A stretch of DNA of 40,833 nucleotides from NCBI RefSeq assembly GCF_946184425.1, contig NZ_CAMHFP010000017.1, positions 1-40,833 of the forward strand, in the 5' to 3' direction. The notes beneath the pieces are model-generated. The model saw nothing but the letters and a program-made list of their open reading frames with translations. It ran no database searches and was not told the DNA's origin. The position numbers were made by a program, and so were the translations under genes. Positions 32,994 to 40,833 of this stretch are shown here, piece by piece. The stretch is from an uncultured Methanobrevibacter sp. GTDB lineage: Archaea; Methanobacteriota; Methanobacteria; Methanobacteriales; Methanobacteriaceae. The number at the start of each line of letters is the position of its first letter. The first letter of the stretch is position 1.

Positions 32994-33419
32994 TTATTTA
33001 ACAAGCATTACAGGTACTTCAGAATTTCTTAAAAGTCTTTCTGAAACAGAACCAATTTGAGTATCCGAAACATCATTTTCTTCGAAAGAGACAAATCTGT
33101 TATTATTTGCTCCATGAGCATGAATAACAACTAAATCAGCGCGAGTCTGGTTGACAATGAAATGCATATCCCTTAAAGGGTCAGCAGTAAGCAAATGTTC
33201 AACAACCTCAACACCAACTTCATTTGCCTTCCTTGTAACTTTAGAAAGAAGAGCATCACCTGAATCTTCTTCTGAATCATAACTGTTAAATGAAAACTCT
33301 TCCAAAACATGAACAGCCGCAATTTTTGAAGAAAATTTTTGGGCTATTTCAATAGCCACATCAGCCGCTTTGAAACTATAATCTGATCCGTCAATTGGAA
33401 CCATTATAACATCAAACAT
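32994..33419 (-). CDS. Universal stress protein (UspA family)
   Basis: The 141-residue protein is a single Usp domain: it starts DVIMVPIDGSDYSFKAADVAIEIA, has LVVIHAHG in the middle and ends with the conserved IGSVSERLLRNSEVPVMLVK. The ATP-binding glycine pattern is altered by an acidic insertion (SFEENDVSD), so nucleotide binding is uncertain. It directly abuts the component A2 gene (no gap), so the two are likely co-expressed. Confidence 0.9.
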   Translation of the reverse strand: MFDVIMVPIDGSDYSFKAADVAIEIAQKFSSKIAAVHVLEEFSFNSYDSEEDSGDALLSKVTRKANEVGVEVVEHLLTADPLRDMHFIVNQTRADLVVIHAHGANNNRFVSFEENDVSDTQIGSVSERLLRNSEVPVMLVK

Positions 33420-35126
33420 TTAGTTATCCCCTTTCAAATAATCCGCATGACAGAAATCAATGAAGTTATCTACAATTTGATTTATATCTTCACTGTCATC
33501 GACTATTTTACCATCATCCATAAATATTGCCCTGTTACTTAGTTCCTTAATAAAGTCAGTATTGTGTGAAATCATCACTACAGTGATTCCATAAGTTTTT
33601 GAAATCTTTTTAAGAGAGTTGGTGACTGTTCTTAAAGTTACAGGATCCAAATCTCCGAAGGGTTCATCTAAAAGCAAGAATTTTGGTCTTGAAATTAAAA
33701 TTAATGCAAGCATTACACGGACTTTTTGACCACCAGACAGTTCATAAGACCTTCTATACAAAATATCCAAATCCAAATCTAAACTTTCAAAAATATCCGC
33801 AACAGCTTCTTTAGTAGCAGTTTCAGGGAATTTAGGGAACAAATCATTTAAAATTTCAGCATCTAACCCTACTTGTCTTAAACGTTCTTTCGCTTCAATT
33901 TCAGGAAGGTCTGTAAGTAAATAAAATGAGTCCAATAAATCCTCACTGAGGCCAATTCTTTTAGCTCTTGCTTGTGCTTCAGCAATAATATCCTGATTTT
34001 TATAACCTAAGCGAACAGCCAACTGATCAAGAACAGTAGCATAATGGTTTAACGCAAATTCCTGATGCATAAAACCTAATTTAGACCTTATTTTCATACG
34101 ACCCATTCCAGGAATATCAATGTCGTTCCATTCTCCGTCCACATTGTACAATACTTCTCCTTTATCAGGGTCTTCCAAACCACCAAGCATTCTTAAAAGT
34201 ACGGTTTTACCAGCGCCGCTCGGACCTATTAAACTTAATATATTCTCATTCTGCACTTTAAAGTTAACATTCTCTATCTGAAGAACTTCTCCACCAGTCA
34301 ATAAATAAAACCTTTTAAATACATCTTTTACTTCAATAAGATCTTCATCAGTTGCAACATTTTCAATGTCAACTATTGGGGGCATATCTGCCATAAACTT
34401 ATCACAAATCTCATCAGGAGTACCTTCATCAGCTATTTCACCATCTTCAAGTAAAATAACTCTATCTGCAAGGTATTTTTGAACATCAGGCAAGTGAGAA
34501 ACAACAATGACAGTAATGTTTAATTCCTTATTAATTTTTTTTACTGCATCCAATATTTCTTGTTTGGTTTTAGGGCATGCCATAGTTGCTGGTTCATCAA
34601 GAAGTAAAGCTTTAGGTTGTTTTGCAAGTTGTCTTGCCATAATAAGCCTTTGTTTTTCACCACCACTTAAAACAGATGCATAATGGTTTGCTTTATGAGT
34701 TAAAGAAACAAGTTCCAATAATTCATCTGCTTCTTCACCGAATTCACTTTCTGCAACTTCAAAATTAGTATCTCCTTCATCAAAGTATCTTCGCGCATAT
34801 AATTTTCTTAAAACATTCTCACGCACAGTATCTGGCCATAACCCAAATGATCTTTGAAGATGAATTGCTGTAACTTTTTTGAGCTCATTATAATAAAACT
34901 GAGAATCACCCGCTTTGACACTGGTTTTATCCACTGAAATACTTCCAGTGTCTATATGTTCAACACCTCTTAAAGCTCTCAATAATGTAGTCTTACCGGA
35001 ACCACTTTTACCCATGATTCCTAATATTTCACCTTCTTCAACTTCAAAACTAACATCATTTAATGCATTGATTTTTGTTCCGTCATCAAGTTCATAATCT
35101 TTACTTACATTTTCAACTTTTATCAT
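33420..35126 (-). CDS. atwA: Methyl-coenzyme M reductase activating ATPase, component A2
   Basis: The 568-residue protein holds two ABC ATPase domains in one chain: Walker A GKSGSGKT (39-46) with LSGGEKQRLIMARQLAKQP, and a second Walker A GPSGAGKT with LSGGQKVRVMLALIL. Both have LLLDEP Walker B motifs. It has no membrane helices, which fits the soluble component A2 of methanogens, an ATPase needed for reductive activation of the nickel cofactor F430 in methyl-CoM reductase. The whole layout, including LLLDEPATMACP in the first domain, agrees with A2. The UspA gene follows without a gap. Confidence 0.88.
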   Translation of the reverse strand: MIKVENVSKDYELDDGTKINALNDVSFEVEEGEILGIMGKSGSGKTTLLRALRGVEHIDTGSISVDKTSVKAGDSQFYYNELKKVTAIHLQRSFGLWPDTVRENVLRKLYARRYFDEGDTNFEVAESEFGEEADELLELVSLTHKANHYASVLSGGEKQRLIMARQLAKQPKALLLDEPATMACPKTKQEILDAVKKINKELNITVIVVSHLPDVQKYLADRVILLEDGEIADEGTPDEICDKFMADMPPIVDIENVATDEDLIEVKDVFKRFYLLTGGEVLQIENVNFKVQNENILSLIGPSGAGKTVLLRMLGGLEDPDKGEVLYNVDGEWNDIDIPGMGRMKIRSKLGFMHQEFALNHYATVLDQLAVRLGYKNQDIIAEAQARAKRIGLSEDLLDSFYLLTDLPEIEAKERLRQVGLDAEILNDLFPKFPETATKEAVADIFESLDLDLDILYRRSYELSGGQKVRVMLALILISRPKFLLLDEPFGDLDPVTLRTVTNSLKKISKTYGITVVMISHNTDFIKELSNRAIFMDDGKIVDDSEDINQIVDNFIDFCHADYLKGDN

Positions 35127-35166
35127 TCTTTATGCCCCTTATAATATACCAATTTTTATTTCTATA

Positions 35167-35180
35167 ACTATTTATATTTT
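35167..35180 (+). promoter_or_regulatory. Putative TATA box for the gene at 35212
   Basis: The stretch CTATTTATATTTTA lies about 32-45 bp before the ATG at 35212, leaving a start near 35197 and a short leader with the GTGAT site. The A2 gene is transcribed the other way from the same 85-bp gap. Confidence 0.4.
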
Positions 35181-35211
35181 AATCATTAAAAATTTAAAAT
35201 AAGTGATTAAA

Positions 35212-35508
35212 ATGGCAAGTGAAAATAAAATTCAAGAATATCTAGATAGTTTAGAAGAAGAAAAAATAAGAATTGAAACCCACTTTGTAAATATCGAAAG
35301 AATATTAAAAGATAACCCAAAATTAGACCAGGAAAAAGCATTTGGACTACTATCTAACTATAACACATTAAGTATCCAGTATGACCAGTTATGCAATGAC
35401 CTTATCAAATTTATTAAACTATTCAAAGACAAAGAAGAACAGGAAATCCGTCTTTATAAAACTGATGAACTGGTCGAACTGCTTCAATCAAGAATAAATG
35501 AATTATAA
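35212..35508 (+). CDS. Small coiled-coil protein of unknown function
   Basis: The 98-residue protein is almost wholly helical and charged (EYLDSLEEEKIRIETHFVNI near the start, then a second long helix from about residue 45), with no Cys, signal peptide or membrane helix. It could form a helical hairpin or dimer. I do not recognise a family. I start it at the ATG at 35212, which follows GTGAT by four bases; the open frame reaches back to a GTG at 35203, which is part of that site. It converges on the zinc-ribbon protein gene with 8 bp between stops. Confidence 0.75.
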   Translation: MASENKIQEYLDSLEEEKIRIETHFVNIERILKDNPKLDQEKAFGLLSNYNTLSIQYDQLCNDLIKFIKLFKDKEEQEIRLYKTDELVELLQSRINEL

Positions 35509-35516
35509 TTTTTTAA

Positions 35517-36056
35517 TTAATTATAATTTATTTCTATACTTCCAGTAGCATTTGTAGTTGAATTTTGTGCTACAACTTCACCATTTCTTAAAAGTTGGAT
35601 TGTAAGATTTCCTTCACCATTATCTTCTTTTTGAGCCATAATGTGTACTCTTTCCCAGGATGCACAATCTAAAATTTCCCTTTTTTGACCATTGCCAGAG
35701 AATTCAGCAAGGTAATTAGGGTCACCCATTTTAGCATACCAACTGCCATCATACTTTATAACAGCTGTATAAGGATAAGAAGAAGAATGATTTAAACTTC
35801 CATTGTCTGTAATGACGTTTAAAGAATCTTCAGGAGAAGGTTGAGAGTTATTATAAACAAAAGAGAATAATAACAAAGCAATAACAACAATTCCTAAAAC
35901 AATAACAATTTTTTTAGCGATGCCTATATTCCAACTGCTTGTTCTTTTATTATTATTAATTCTATTACCATTTTGGTCAGTCAAAAGATAGGCACAATTA
36001 TCACAATAAGTTGATGAAGCTGAATTTTCATAGCCACATCGTGGACATTTTACCAT
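35517..36056 (-). CDS. Zinc-ribbon protein with one membrane helix and an external domain
   Basis: The 179-residue protein starts with a four-cysteine zinc ribbon (CPRCGYENSASSTYCDNCAYLL), has one membrane helix (about 49-68) and a C-terminal external part (about 70-179) with YDGSWYAKMGD and strand-rich sequence. The orientation is judged from the lysines before the helix. Such zinc-ribbon membrane proteins are common in Methanobrevibacter, but I cannot name a function. The ATG has no strong ribosome binding site. Confidence 0.8.
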   Translation of the reverse strand: MVKCPRCGYENSASSTYCDNCAYLLTDQNGNRINNNKRTSSWNIGIAKKIVIVLGIVVIALLLFSFVYNNSQPSPEDSLNVITDNGSLNHSSSYPYTAVIKYDGSWYAKMGDPNYLAEFSGNGQKREILDCASWERVHIMAQKEDNGEGNLTIQLLRNGEVVAQNSTTNATGSIEINYN

Positions 36057-36154
36057 AATTTAAACCTTTTTACATTATTATAAAAACATTATTAAAATTC
36101 TTATATTTAAAGTTAATGGAAAATAATCCGAATTCTAAAAAAATAAATTAAAAT

Positions 36155-37906
36155 TTAGTGATAAAAATTATAGACATTTTCAGCCGTTTTTTGATTCATG
36201 CCCTTTATTTTAGCTAAATCTTCCACAGAAGCATTTTTAATATTGTTAATATCTCCAAATTCCTTTAAAAGAGCAACTTTTCTTTTTTTACCGATACCAG
36301 CAATATCATCAAGAGAAGAAGCCTGAATATTCTTACTGCGCAATTTTCTATGATATGTTATTGCAAATCTATGAGATTCATCCCTTACTTGTTGAAGCAA
36401 ATGCAATGCAATATTATTTTTAGGGATTATAATCGGACGTTTTGAATTAGGAATAAAAACCTCTTCAAATTCCTTAGCAAGACCAATAATTGGAATATGA
36501 GTTAAATTCAATTTTTCTAATACACCACAAGCCATACCCAATTGTCCCTTACCACCATCAATCACTATTAAGTCTGGCTCGGGATCTCTATCAACCATTT
36601 TTAATCTACGAGTCAGTAACTCCTCCATCATTGCAAAATCGTTAGGACCTGGGGTTTCCATTCTGAAATGTTTATACATTTTTTTGTTAGGCTTACCATC
36701 CTTGAATGATACTTTCGAACCCACTGCAAACTTACCGGAAATATTACTTATATCATATCCTTCAATCACACGAGGTAATTTTTCAAGTTTAAGATACTTT
36801 TTAAGCTCTATTAATGAATTTTCCATCTTTTTCTTTTGATGTTTAATAATTTCAGCATTTTTACGAGCCATTTTTACCAAACGTAATTTTACTCCTTTTT
36901 GAGGAACTTTAATATGAACCTTATTTCCTCTCAAATCACTTAACCATTCTTCAAGCAATTCTTTTTCATCAATGTTTTCATCCAATAAAATTTGCTTTGG
37001 AATATGTCTGTTATATCCATAATACTGTTGAATGAATGCAAACAGAACTTCTGAAGATGAATCATACTGTGAACCGCTCATCAAAAAGTCATCCCTGCCC
37101 ACGATTTTACCATTTCTTATAGGCATAATGATAACTACTACTTCATTTTTACCCGGAGCAATAGCTATAACATCCTGATCCAAATCGTCATCCACTAAAT
37201 CTACAAATTGTTTTTCCATAATCTCTTCAATAGATGCAATTTGGTCTCTTATAACAGCTGCTTTTTCATATTCTTCATGTATTGCAGCTTCAGTCATTTC
37301 TTTTTTAAGATTTTTTACAATTGTAGAATACTTACCTTGGAAAAATAAATCTATTTTATTGATAATTTCAGAATATTCCTCCTCAGATATTCTTCCATCA
37401 CAAGGCGCATAACATAAATCAATTTGAGCATTCAAACAAGGCCCATCCATATTGCGACAGGTTCTGATTTTAAATAATGATTTCAAGAATTTAACAGTTT
37501 GTTTGACAGAACCGACATCAGTAAAGGGTCCATAATATATTCCATCCTTTGAAACGTTTCTTGTAATAACCAAACGTGGAAATTTTTCAGATGTGATTTT
37601 AACATAAGGATATCTTTTATCATCTTTTAGTTGAACATTATACCTTGGACGATGTTTTTTGATTAAGGTTGCCTCTAATATTAAAGCTTCTTTTTCAGAA
37701 TTAGTAACAATATACTCCAAACTGTCAAAATGACTCATTAAAATTTGAGTTTTAGGCCTGTCCAGTTTTTCACGAAAATAAGATTTAACCCTTTTAATAA
37801 GATTTTTTGCCTTGCCTATGTAAATTATGGTGTCAGTTTTATCACGCATTATGTAGACACCAGGTTTATTAGGCAGATTATCAGGAGATTTAACTTTAGT
37901 AGACAT
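36155..37906 (-). CDS. uvrC: UvrC excinuclease subunit (nucleotide excision repair)
   Basis: The 583-residue protein has the UvrC domains in order: GIY-YIG nuclease (about 10-90, GVYIMRDKTDTIIYIGKAKN), a cysteine segment (about 150-170), the UvrB-binding UVR motif (about 210-240, HEEYEKAAVIRDQIASIEE), the RNase H-like 5' nuclease (about 360-520, VIEGYDISNISG and LIVIDGGKGQLG) and two helix-hairpin-helix motifs at the end. It makes both incisions around a DNA lesion. The ATG follows GAGGAGGT, a strong ribosome binding site, 12 bp after the acidic DUF3320 protein, so the two are co-transcribed. Confidence 0.95.
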   Translation of the reverse strand: MSTKVKSPDNLPNKPGVYIMRDKTDTIIYIGKAKNLIKRVKSYFREKLDRPKTQILMSHFDSLEYIVTNSEKEALILEATLIKKHRPRYNVQLKDDKRYPYVKITSEKFPRLVITRNVSKDGIYYGPFTDVGSVKQTVKFLKSLFKIRTCRNMDGPCLNAQIDLCYAPCDGRISEEEYSEIINKIDLFFQGKYSTIVKNLKKEMTEAAIHEEYEKAAVIRDQIASIEEIMEKQFVDLVDDDLDQDVIAIAPGKNEVVVIIMPIRNGKIVGRDDFLMSGSQYDSSSEVLFAFIQQYYGYNRHIPKQILLDENIDEKELLEEWLSDLRGNKVHIKVPQKGVKLRLVKMARKNAEIIKHQKKKMENSLIELKKYLKLEKLPRVIEGYDISNISGKFAVGSKVSFKDGKPNKKMYKHFRMETPGPNDFAMMEELLTRRLKMVDRDPEPDLIVIDGGKGQLGMACGVLEKLNLTHIPIIGLAKEFEEVFIPNSKRPIIIPKNNIALHLLQQVRDESHRFAITYHRKLRSKNIQASSLDDIAGIGKKRKVALLKEFGDINNIKNASVEDLAKIKGMNQKTAENVYNFYH

Positions 37907-37918
37907 TTAATAACCTCC

Positions 37919-40833
37919 TCAATTAAGTTCGACAATATCATTAGTTATCTTAACTTTATTGTTCGCAATCATCAAATCCAAAACACTGTTTATTCTATCT
38001 GCGGTCTTTTTGGATGTTGATTTAAATCCGAAATTGCGTGAAGTTTCCTTTGCAACCTGCTTTGTAGTTACATTTTGATTGTAAAGTAATACCAGTTCAA
38101 TGTTTTTAGAAATTTCTTCATCAGAAATCAATTCTATATTCGGTTTATTCCTTTTTCTGATAAGGACATTATTGTTTGAGGCATCATATAAAAAGTCACC
38201 AATTCTAATAATGCTTCCGGAGTTTTCTGCCTCATCAATAGCTGCATTTACAGTCTTTTTCAAATTAGAACCTGCTCTTTTAATGTCACAACTGTCCTTA
38301 ACCCTCTTAACAACTTCTTTTACATGAATTGGCCCTTCAATATCAACTATAGCATTAATTGATTTAGCGACTTCACCGGCAGGTTTTTTATACAGTTCAT
38401 CAGATGAATGCAATCCTATGTCTGTAACTTGAACATAATCGACAATATTATCCTCAAGTTTTCTCTTGCCCGGAAGTTTTTTATCATCGAATGATTTCAG
38501 TGTATTATTATTTTGATATCTGACCTTTTCAATTTCTTTATAATCTTCATCAGCAGATTGGATGATATCTTCAAGAGTTTGGTCTTTTAGTTCTTCTCTT
38601 TGCTGTTCATTGATTGGAACAATAACATCATCATCAAACTCACTTTCAATAGATTCTGACATTAGCTCTTTTTCAATTCTCTTTTCCTCTTTTTCAGCAA
38701 ATGTCAATTCATTTTCTTTTTCAATAATCAAATGAGAATCATCATCACTTGACCTGTTCAAATAATCTTCAGGATTATATTCTTCAGTTCTGTCAACGAC
38801 AGATACATAATCAACTTTAGTCGGATTTTCTATTTCTTTTAAGGATCTGTTGATATATTTCATATCCCTTTTAAATCCTCTAATGGATTCCCTTACTGAA
38901 TGAGGTTTTTCATCATCATAATAAAGGTTATTTTTTCTAAGTTTACTTTTGACATCATTAGACCCCTGATAGTAAGTTACACCATCACCTGTAGACTCTT
39001 CATTGATTTTTTCCTTAGGAATTTCACTACTTTCATTATCTTGAATCAAAGAATCCTCATCTTCAGTATTTTCAAATATATTATCATTTGAAGAATTGTT
39101 GCTGCTGAATACATCATCCATAAATTCATCCATCGCTCTGTTCACAACATCCTTTGCCTCTCGATGAATATCATTTCTCATATCAGGCAAATCATCATTG
39201 AAAATGTTTAACTCTTCATCTTCAAAGTCTATTTTAGGTGTTGGCCTTTCCAAATCTTCATAATGTTCAAAAATCTCTTCATCCTCGTCATCGATAGAAA
39301 TATCATTATTTAAATCAGGCAATTCATCATTGAAAATATTCAATTCCTCACCGTCTCTAAAGATTTCCGCTTCAATAACAGAATCATCCTTAGGAGCCGG
39401 CTTATGTAATGATTCAATATCCTCTTCAATGACTTCTCCACGAACAATTTCAATCTCTTCAGGTTCTAATTGAGAATCAGCATTATTAATAACCTCAGAG
39501 ATAAATGAATCAAACCTATGCTTCATTTTTGATTTGGCATTGCTTTTTCTTTCTTCGACAATTTGTTGTGAATTCCCTTCATTATTTGATTCATCAAAAT
39601 GATGAGTGTCATTATCAACAGTTTCATCAACATTCACATCCTCAAAAGATTTGTGAACATCTTCATTAACATGTTCCTCTGTGTCCATAACATGTTCTTC
39701 ATCATGACTATGATCCACATAAATATAATCATCATCAGAACCCAAATCAACTTTATCATCATATTCAGGCTCATTTAAATCTTCAGTATTATCATTTACA
39801 TCAGAGTCAACAGAATCTTTAAAATTAATGTCATGAATTGGGACTGAACCAACAGATTCCTCTTCAGCATCCTGAAGATTTTCGTGATTATTGACTTGAT
39901 CTTCCACATCAGGAATTACATCAGGTTCGATAAATTCATCTTCAATGTTGTTGATAACATCATCTTTTTTAGTTGAATCTGTTTTAGGCTTTTTAGAATT
40001 GCCTTTTTTAATTTTATTGTTAATGTCAACTTTATCTTTACTTTGATCTCCAACTATAAAATCATTATCTGGATCATCATCATTTTTAGGTTCTTCTTTA
40101 CTTTCAAAGATAATTGGCTCTTCTTTATCATCTAAAACACGTTCATCATCATGACTATGATCCACATAAATATAATCATCATCAGAACCCAAATCAACTT
40201 TATCATTTAAATTATCATCTGAAGATTTCGCTTTTTTAGAAGTTTCATCAACTGTTTCTTCAAATTCTTTTTCCAAATCGGAATTTTTACCTAAATCTTT
40301 TGTGAATTTGAGTCCTGCAAATAATGGATTTTTATCCATTTTTTCTTCAGAACCGTCAGATTTGAAAAGTGACTTGATTTTTTCTTTTATAGGATTAAAT
40401 CTGTTTTCAGATTTATCCTCAGCATAATCTTTTTCATCTTCCCATACTTCAGCATTATCCTCAGGGGGAATACCTTCATCATCTTCCCATACTTCAGCAT
40501 CATCATTTTTAGGAATATCCTCATCTTTTGATTCCCAAATTTCCGAATCATCCTCCAGATTATCCTCAACATCTTCAGAGTCAATTTTAACATCCTTAAA
40601 ACTAGTATCTTCTAGAGATTCAGACTTTGTTTCTACATCTTGTGAATCATCGATTTTTTCATTTGATTTAGGAATATCTGCAACGAATTCAGAATCATTT
40701 TCTACATAAATTTCATCCAAATTATCATTTGAATCCAGCTCAGCAGCAACATCAGATTCATCTTCAGACACTATAAAATCAGACTCATCACTAACATCAA
40801 CATTATCCGTTTTATCAACAATATCCTCAACAA
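37919..40833 (-). CDS. Large acidic repeat protein with C-terminal DUF3320-like domain (5' end outside the window)
   Basis: The reading frame stays open to the last base: 20 codons beyond the GTG at 40771-40769 are in frame, so the protein is longer than 970 residues here. About 780 residues are extremely acidic and low in complexity (Asp, Glu, Ser, Asn), with internal repeats: DKVDLGSDDDYIYVDHSHD twice, DEELNIFND twice and AEVWED twice. Residues 797-868 (counted from the GTG) resemble DUF3320 (IVDIEGPIHVKEVVKRVKD, then GDFLYDA), a domain often found at the end of large helicases. The last 82 residues are a separate helical domain. It precedes uvrC by 12 bp. Any helicase part would have to lie outside the window. 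Confidence 0.75.
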   Translation of the reverse strand, partial: VEDIVDKTDNVDVSDESDFIVSEDESDVAAELDSNDNLDEIYVENDSEFVADIPKSNEKIDDSQDVETKSESLEDTSFKDVKIDSEDVEDNLEDDSEIWESKDEDIPKNDDAEVWEDDEGIPPEDNAEVWEDEKDYAEDKSENRFNPIKEKIKSLFKSDGSEEKMDKNPLFAGLKFTKDLGKNSDLEKEFEETVDETSKKAKSSDDNLNDKVDLGSDDDYIYVDHSHDDERVLDDKEEPIIFESKEEPKNDDDPDNDFIVGDQSKDKVDINNKIKKGNSKKPKTDSTKKDDVINNIEDEFIEPDVIPDVEDQVNNHENLQDAEEESVGSVPIHDINFKDSVDSDVNDNTEDLNEPEYDDKVDLGSDDDYIYVDHSHDEEHVMDTEEHVNEDVHKSFEDVNVDETVDNDTHHFDESNNEGNSQQIVEERKSNAKSKMKHRFDSFISEVINNADSQLEPEEIEIVRGEVIEEDIESLHKPAPKDDSVIEAEIFRDGEELNIFNDELPDLNNDISIDDEDEEIFEHYEDLERPTPKIDFEDEELNIFNDDLPDMRNDIHREAKDVVNRAMDEFMDDVFSSNNSSNDNIFENTEDEDSLIQDNESSEIPKEKINEESTGDGVTYYQGSNDVKSKLRKNNLYYDDEKPHSVRESIRGFKRDMKYINRSLKEIENPTKVDYVSVVDRTEEYNPEDYLNRSSDDDSHLIIEKENELTFAEKEEKRIEKELMSESIESEFDDDVIVPINEQQREELKDQTLEDIIQSADEDYKEIEKVRYQNNNTLKSFDDKKLPGKRKLEDNIVDYVQVTDIGLHSSDELYKKPAGEVAKSINAIVDIEGPIHVKEVVKRVKDSCDIKRAGSNLKKTVNAAIDEAENSGSIIRIGDFLYDASNNNVLIRKRNKPNIELISDEEISKNIELVLLYNQNVTTKQVAKETSRNFGFKSTSKKTADRINSVLDLMIANNKVKITNDIVELN
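39699..39759 (-). repeat. 61-bp exact repeat inside the acidic protein gene, copy 1
   Basis: These bases are identical to 40146-40206. They encode the DKVDLGSDDDYIYVDHSHD repeat. Identity of 61 bases, including third codon positions, points to a recent duplication or conversion within the gene. Confidence 0.85.
40146..40206 (-). repeat. 61-bp exact repeat inside the acidic protein gene, copy 2
   Basis: Partner of 39699-39759, about 450 bp upstream in the coding direction. A shorter 21-bp exact repeat in the same gene lies at 40435-40455 and 40480-40500 and encodes the AEVWED copies. Confidence 0.85.

Noticed and set aside
40387-40593. Frame rich in Met/Lys within the acidic gene
   Set aside because: It is an off-frame reading of the Asp/Glu-rich repeats.

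Overview
The window reads as part of the chromosome of a methanogenic archaeon of the Methanobacteriaceae, most likely Methanobrevibacter or a close relative. The evidence is a set of marker genes: the 5' end of mch (methenyl-H4MPT cyclohydrolase), a methanopterin-pathway RFAP synthase, the methyl-CoM reductase activating ATPase A2, a NifH-like protein of the F430 (CfbC) type, an archaeal lipid geranylgeranyl reductase and transcription factor S. The DNA is very AT-rich, and GGTGAT- or GGAG-type ribosome binding sites lie before most genes. Genus-level placement is inference.

Layout. 1-4.9 kb (minus strand): mch start, a nitroreductase, a ClC-type antiporter with a TrkA-C tail, an MGMT-like protein lacking the acceptor cysteine, and a membrane-anchored phosphodiesterase. 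5.1-6.6 kb: transcription factor S, followed by a decayed zinc-ribbon/HNH endonuclease gene that lies exactly between two copies of the tfs 3' end. 6.65-10.4 kb: a DUF2149 / ExbB-MotA / DUF2162 operon behind a large secreted, membrane-anchored protein with two homologous domains; it looks like an archaeal analogue of an Exb/Tol energised system. 10.5-12.3 kb (plus): aryl-CoA ligase plus ACT-domain protein. 12.5-17.4 kb: RFAP synthase, an M14-like hydrolase, ferritin, NudC, a MalY-type lyase and a second nitroreductase. 17.4-22.6 kb: an unknown coiled-coil protein with four phased palindromes in its promoter, a winged-helix regulator, an iron-sulfur flavoprotein, seryl-tRNA synthetase, an HxlR regulator with a 560-bp gene-poor region holding two operator-like repeats, and a HAD phosphatase. 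22.7-29.6 kb: a frameshifted alpha/beta hydrolase, then a compact minus-strand run purF, U32 peptidase, NifH-like ATPase, ogt, small membrane protein, MFS transporter, YgjV-like protein. 29.6-35.5 kb: a ferredoxin / geranylgeranyl reductase / GalE / unknown run, then UspA with component A2, and a small coiled-coil gene. 35.5-40.8 kb: a zinc-ribbon membrane protein, UvrC, and the 3' part of a very acidic repeat protein ending in a DUF3320-like domain; its 5' end lies beyond the window.

Most genes are on the minus strand and several runs have overlapping or nearly touching ends. Several minus-strand genes end in short perfect hairpins followed by T-runs, three of which contain the stop codon itself.

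The points most worth a second look are: the tfs-tail duplication around the HNH relic; the ExbB/DUF2149/DUF2162/surface-protein locus, where DUF2149 carries an ExbD-like Asp in its membrane helix; the 19-bp-phased palindromes before the gene at 17593-18384; and the divergent promoter pair with no intact divergent gene beside the HxlR regulator. No rRNA, tRNA, CRISPR array or insertion sequence was recognised.
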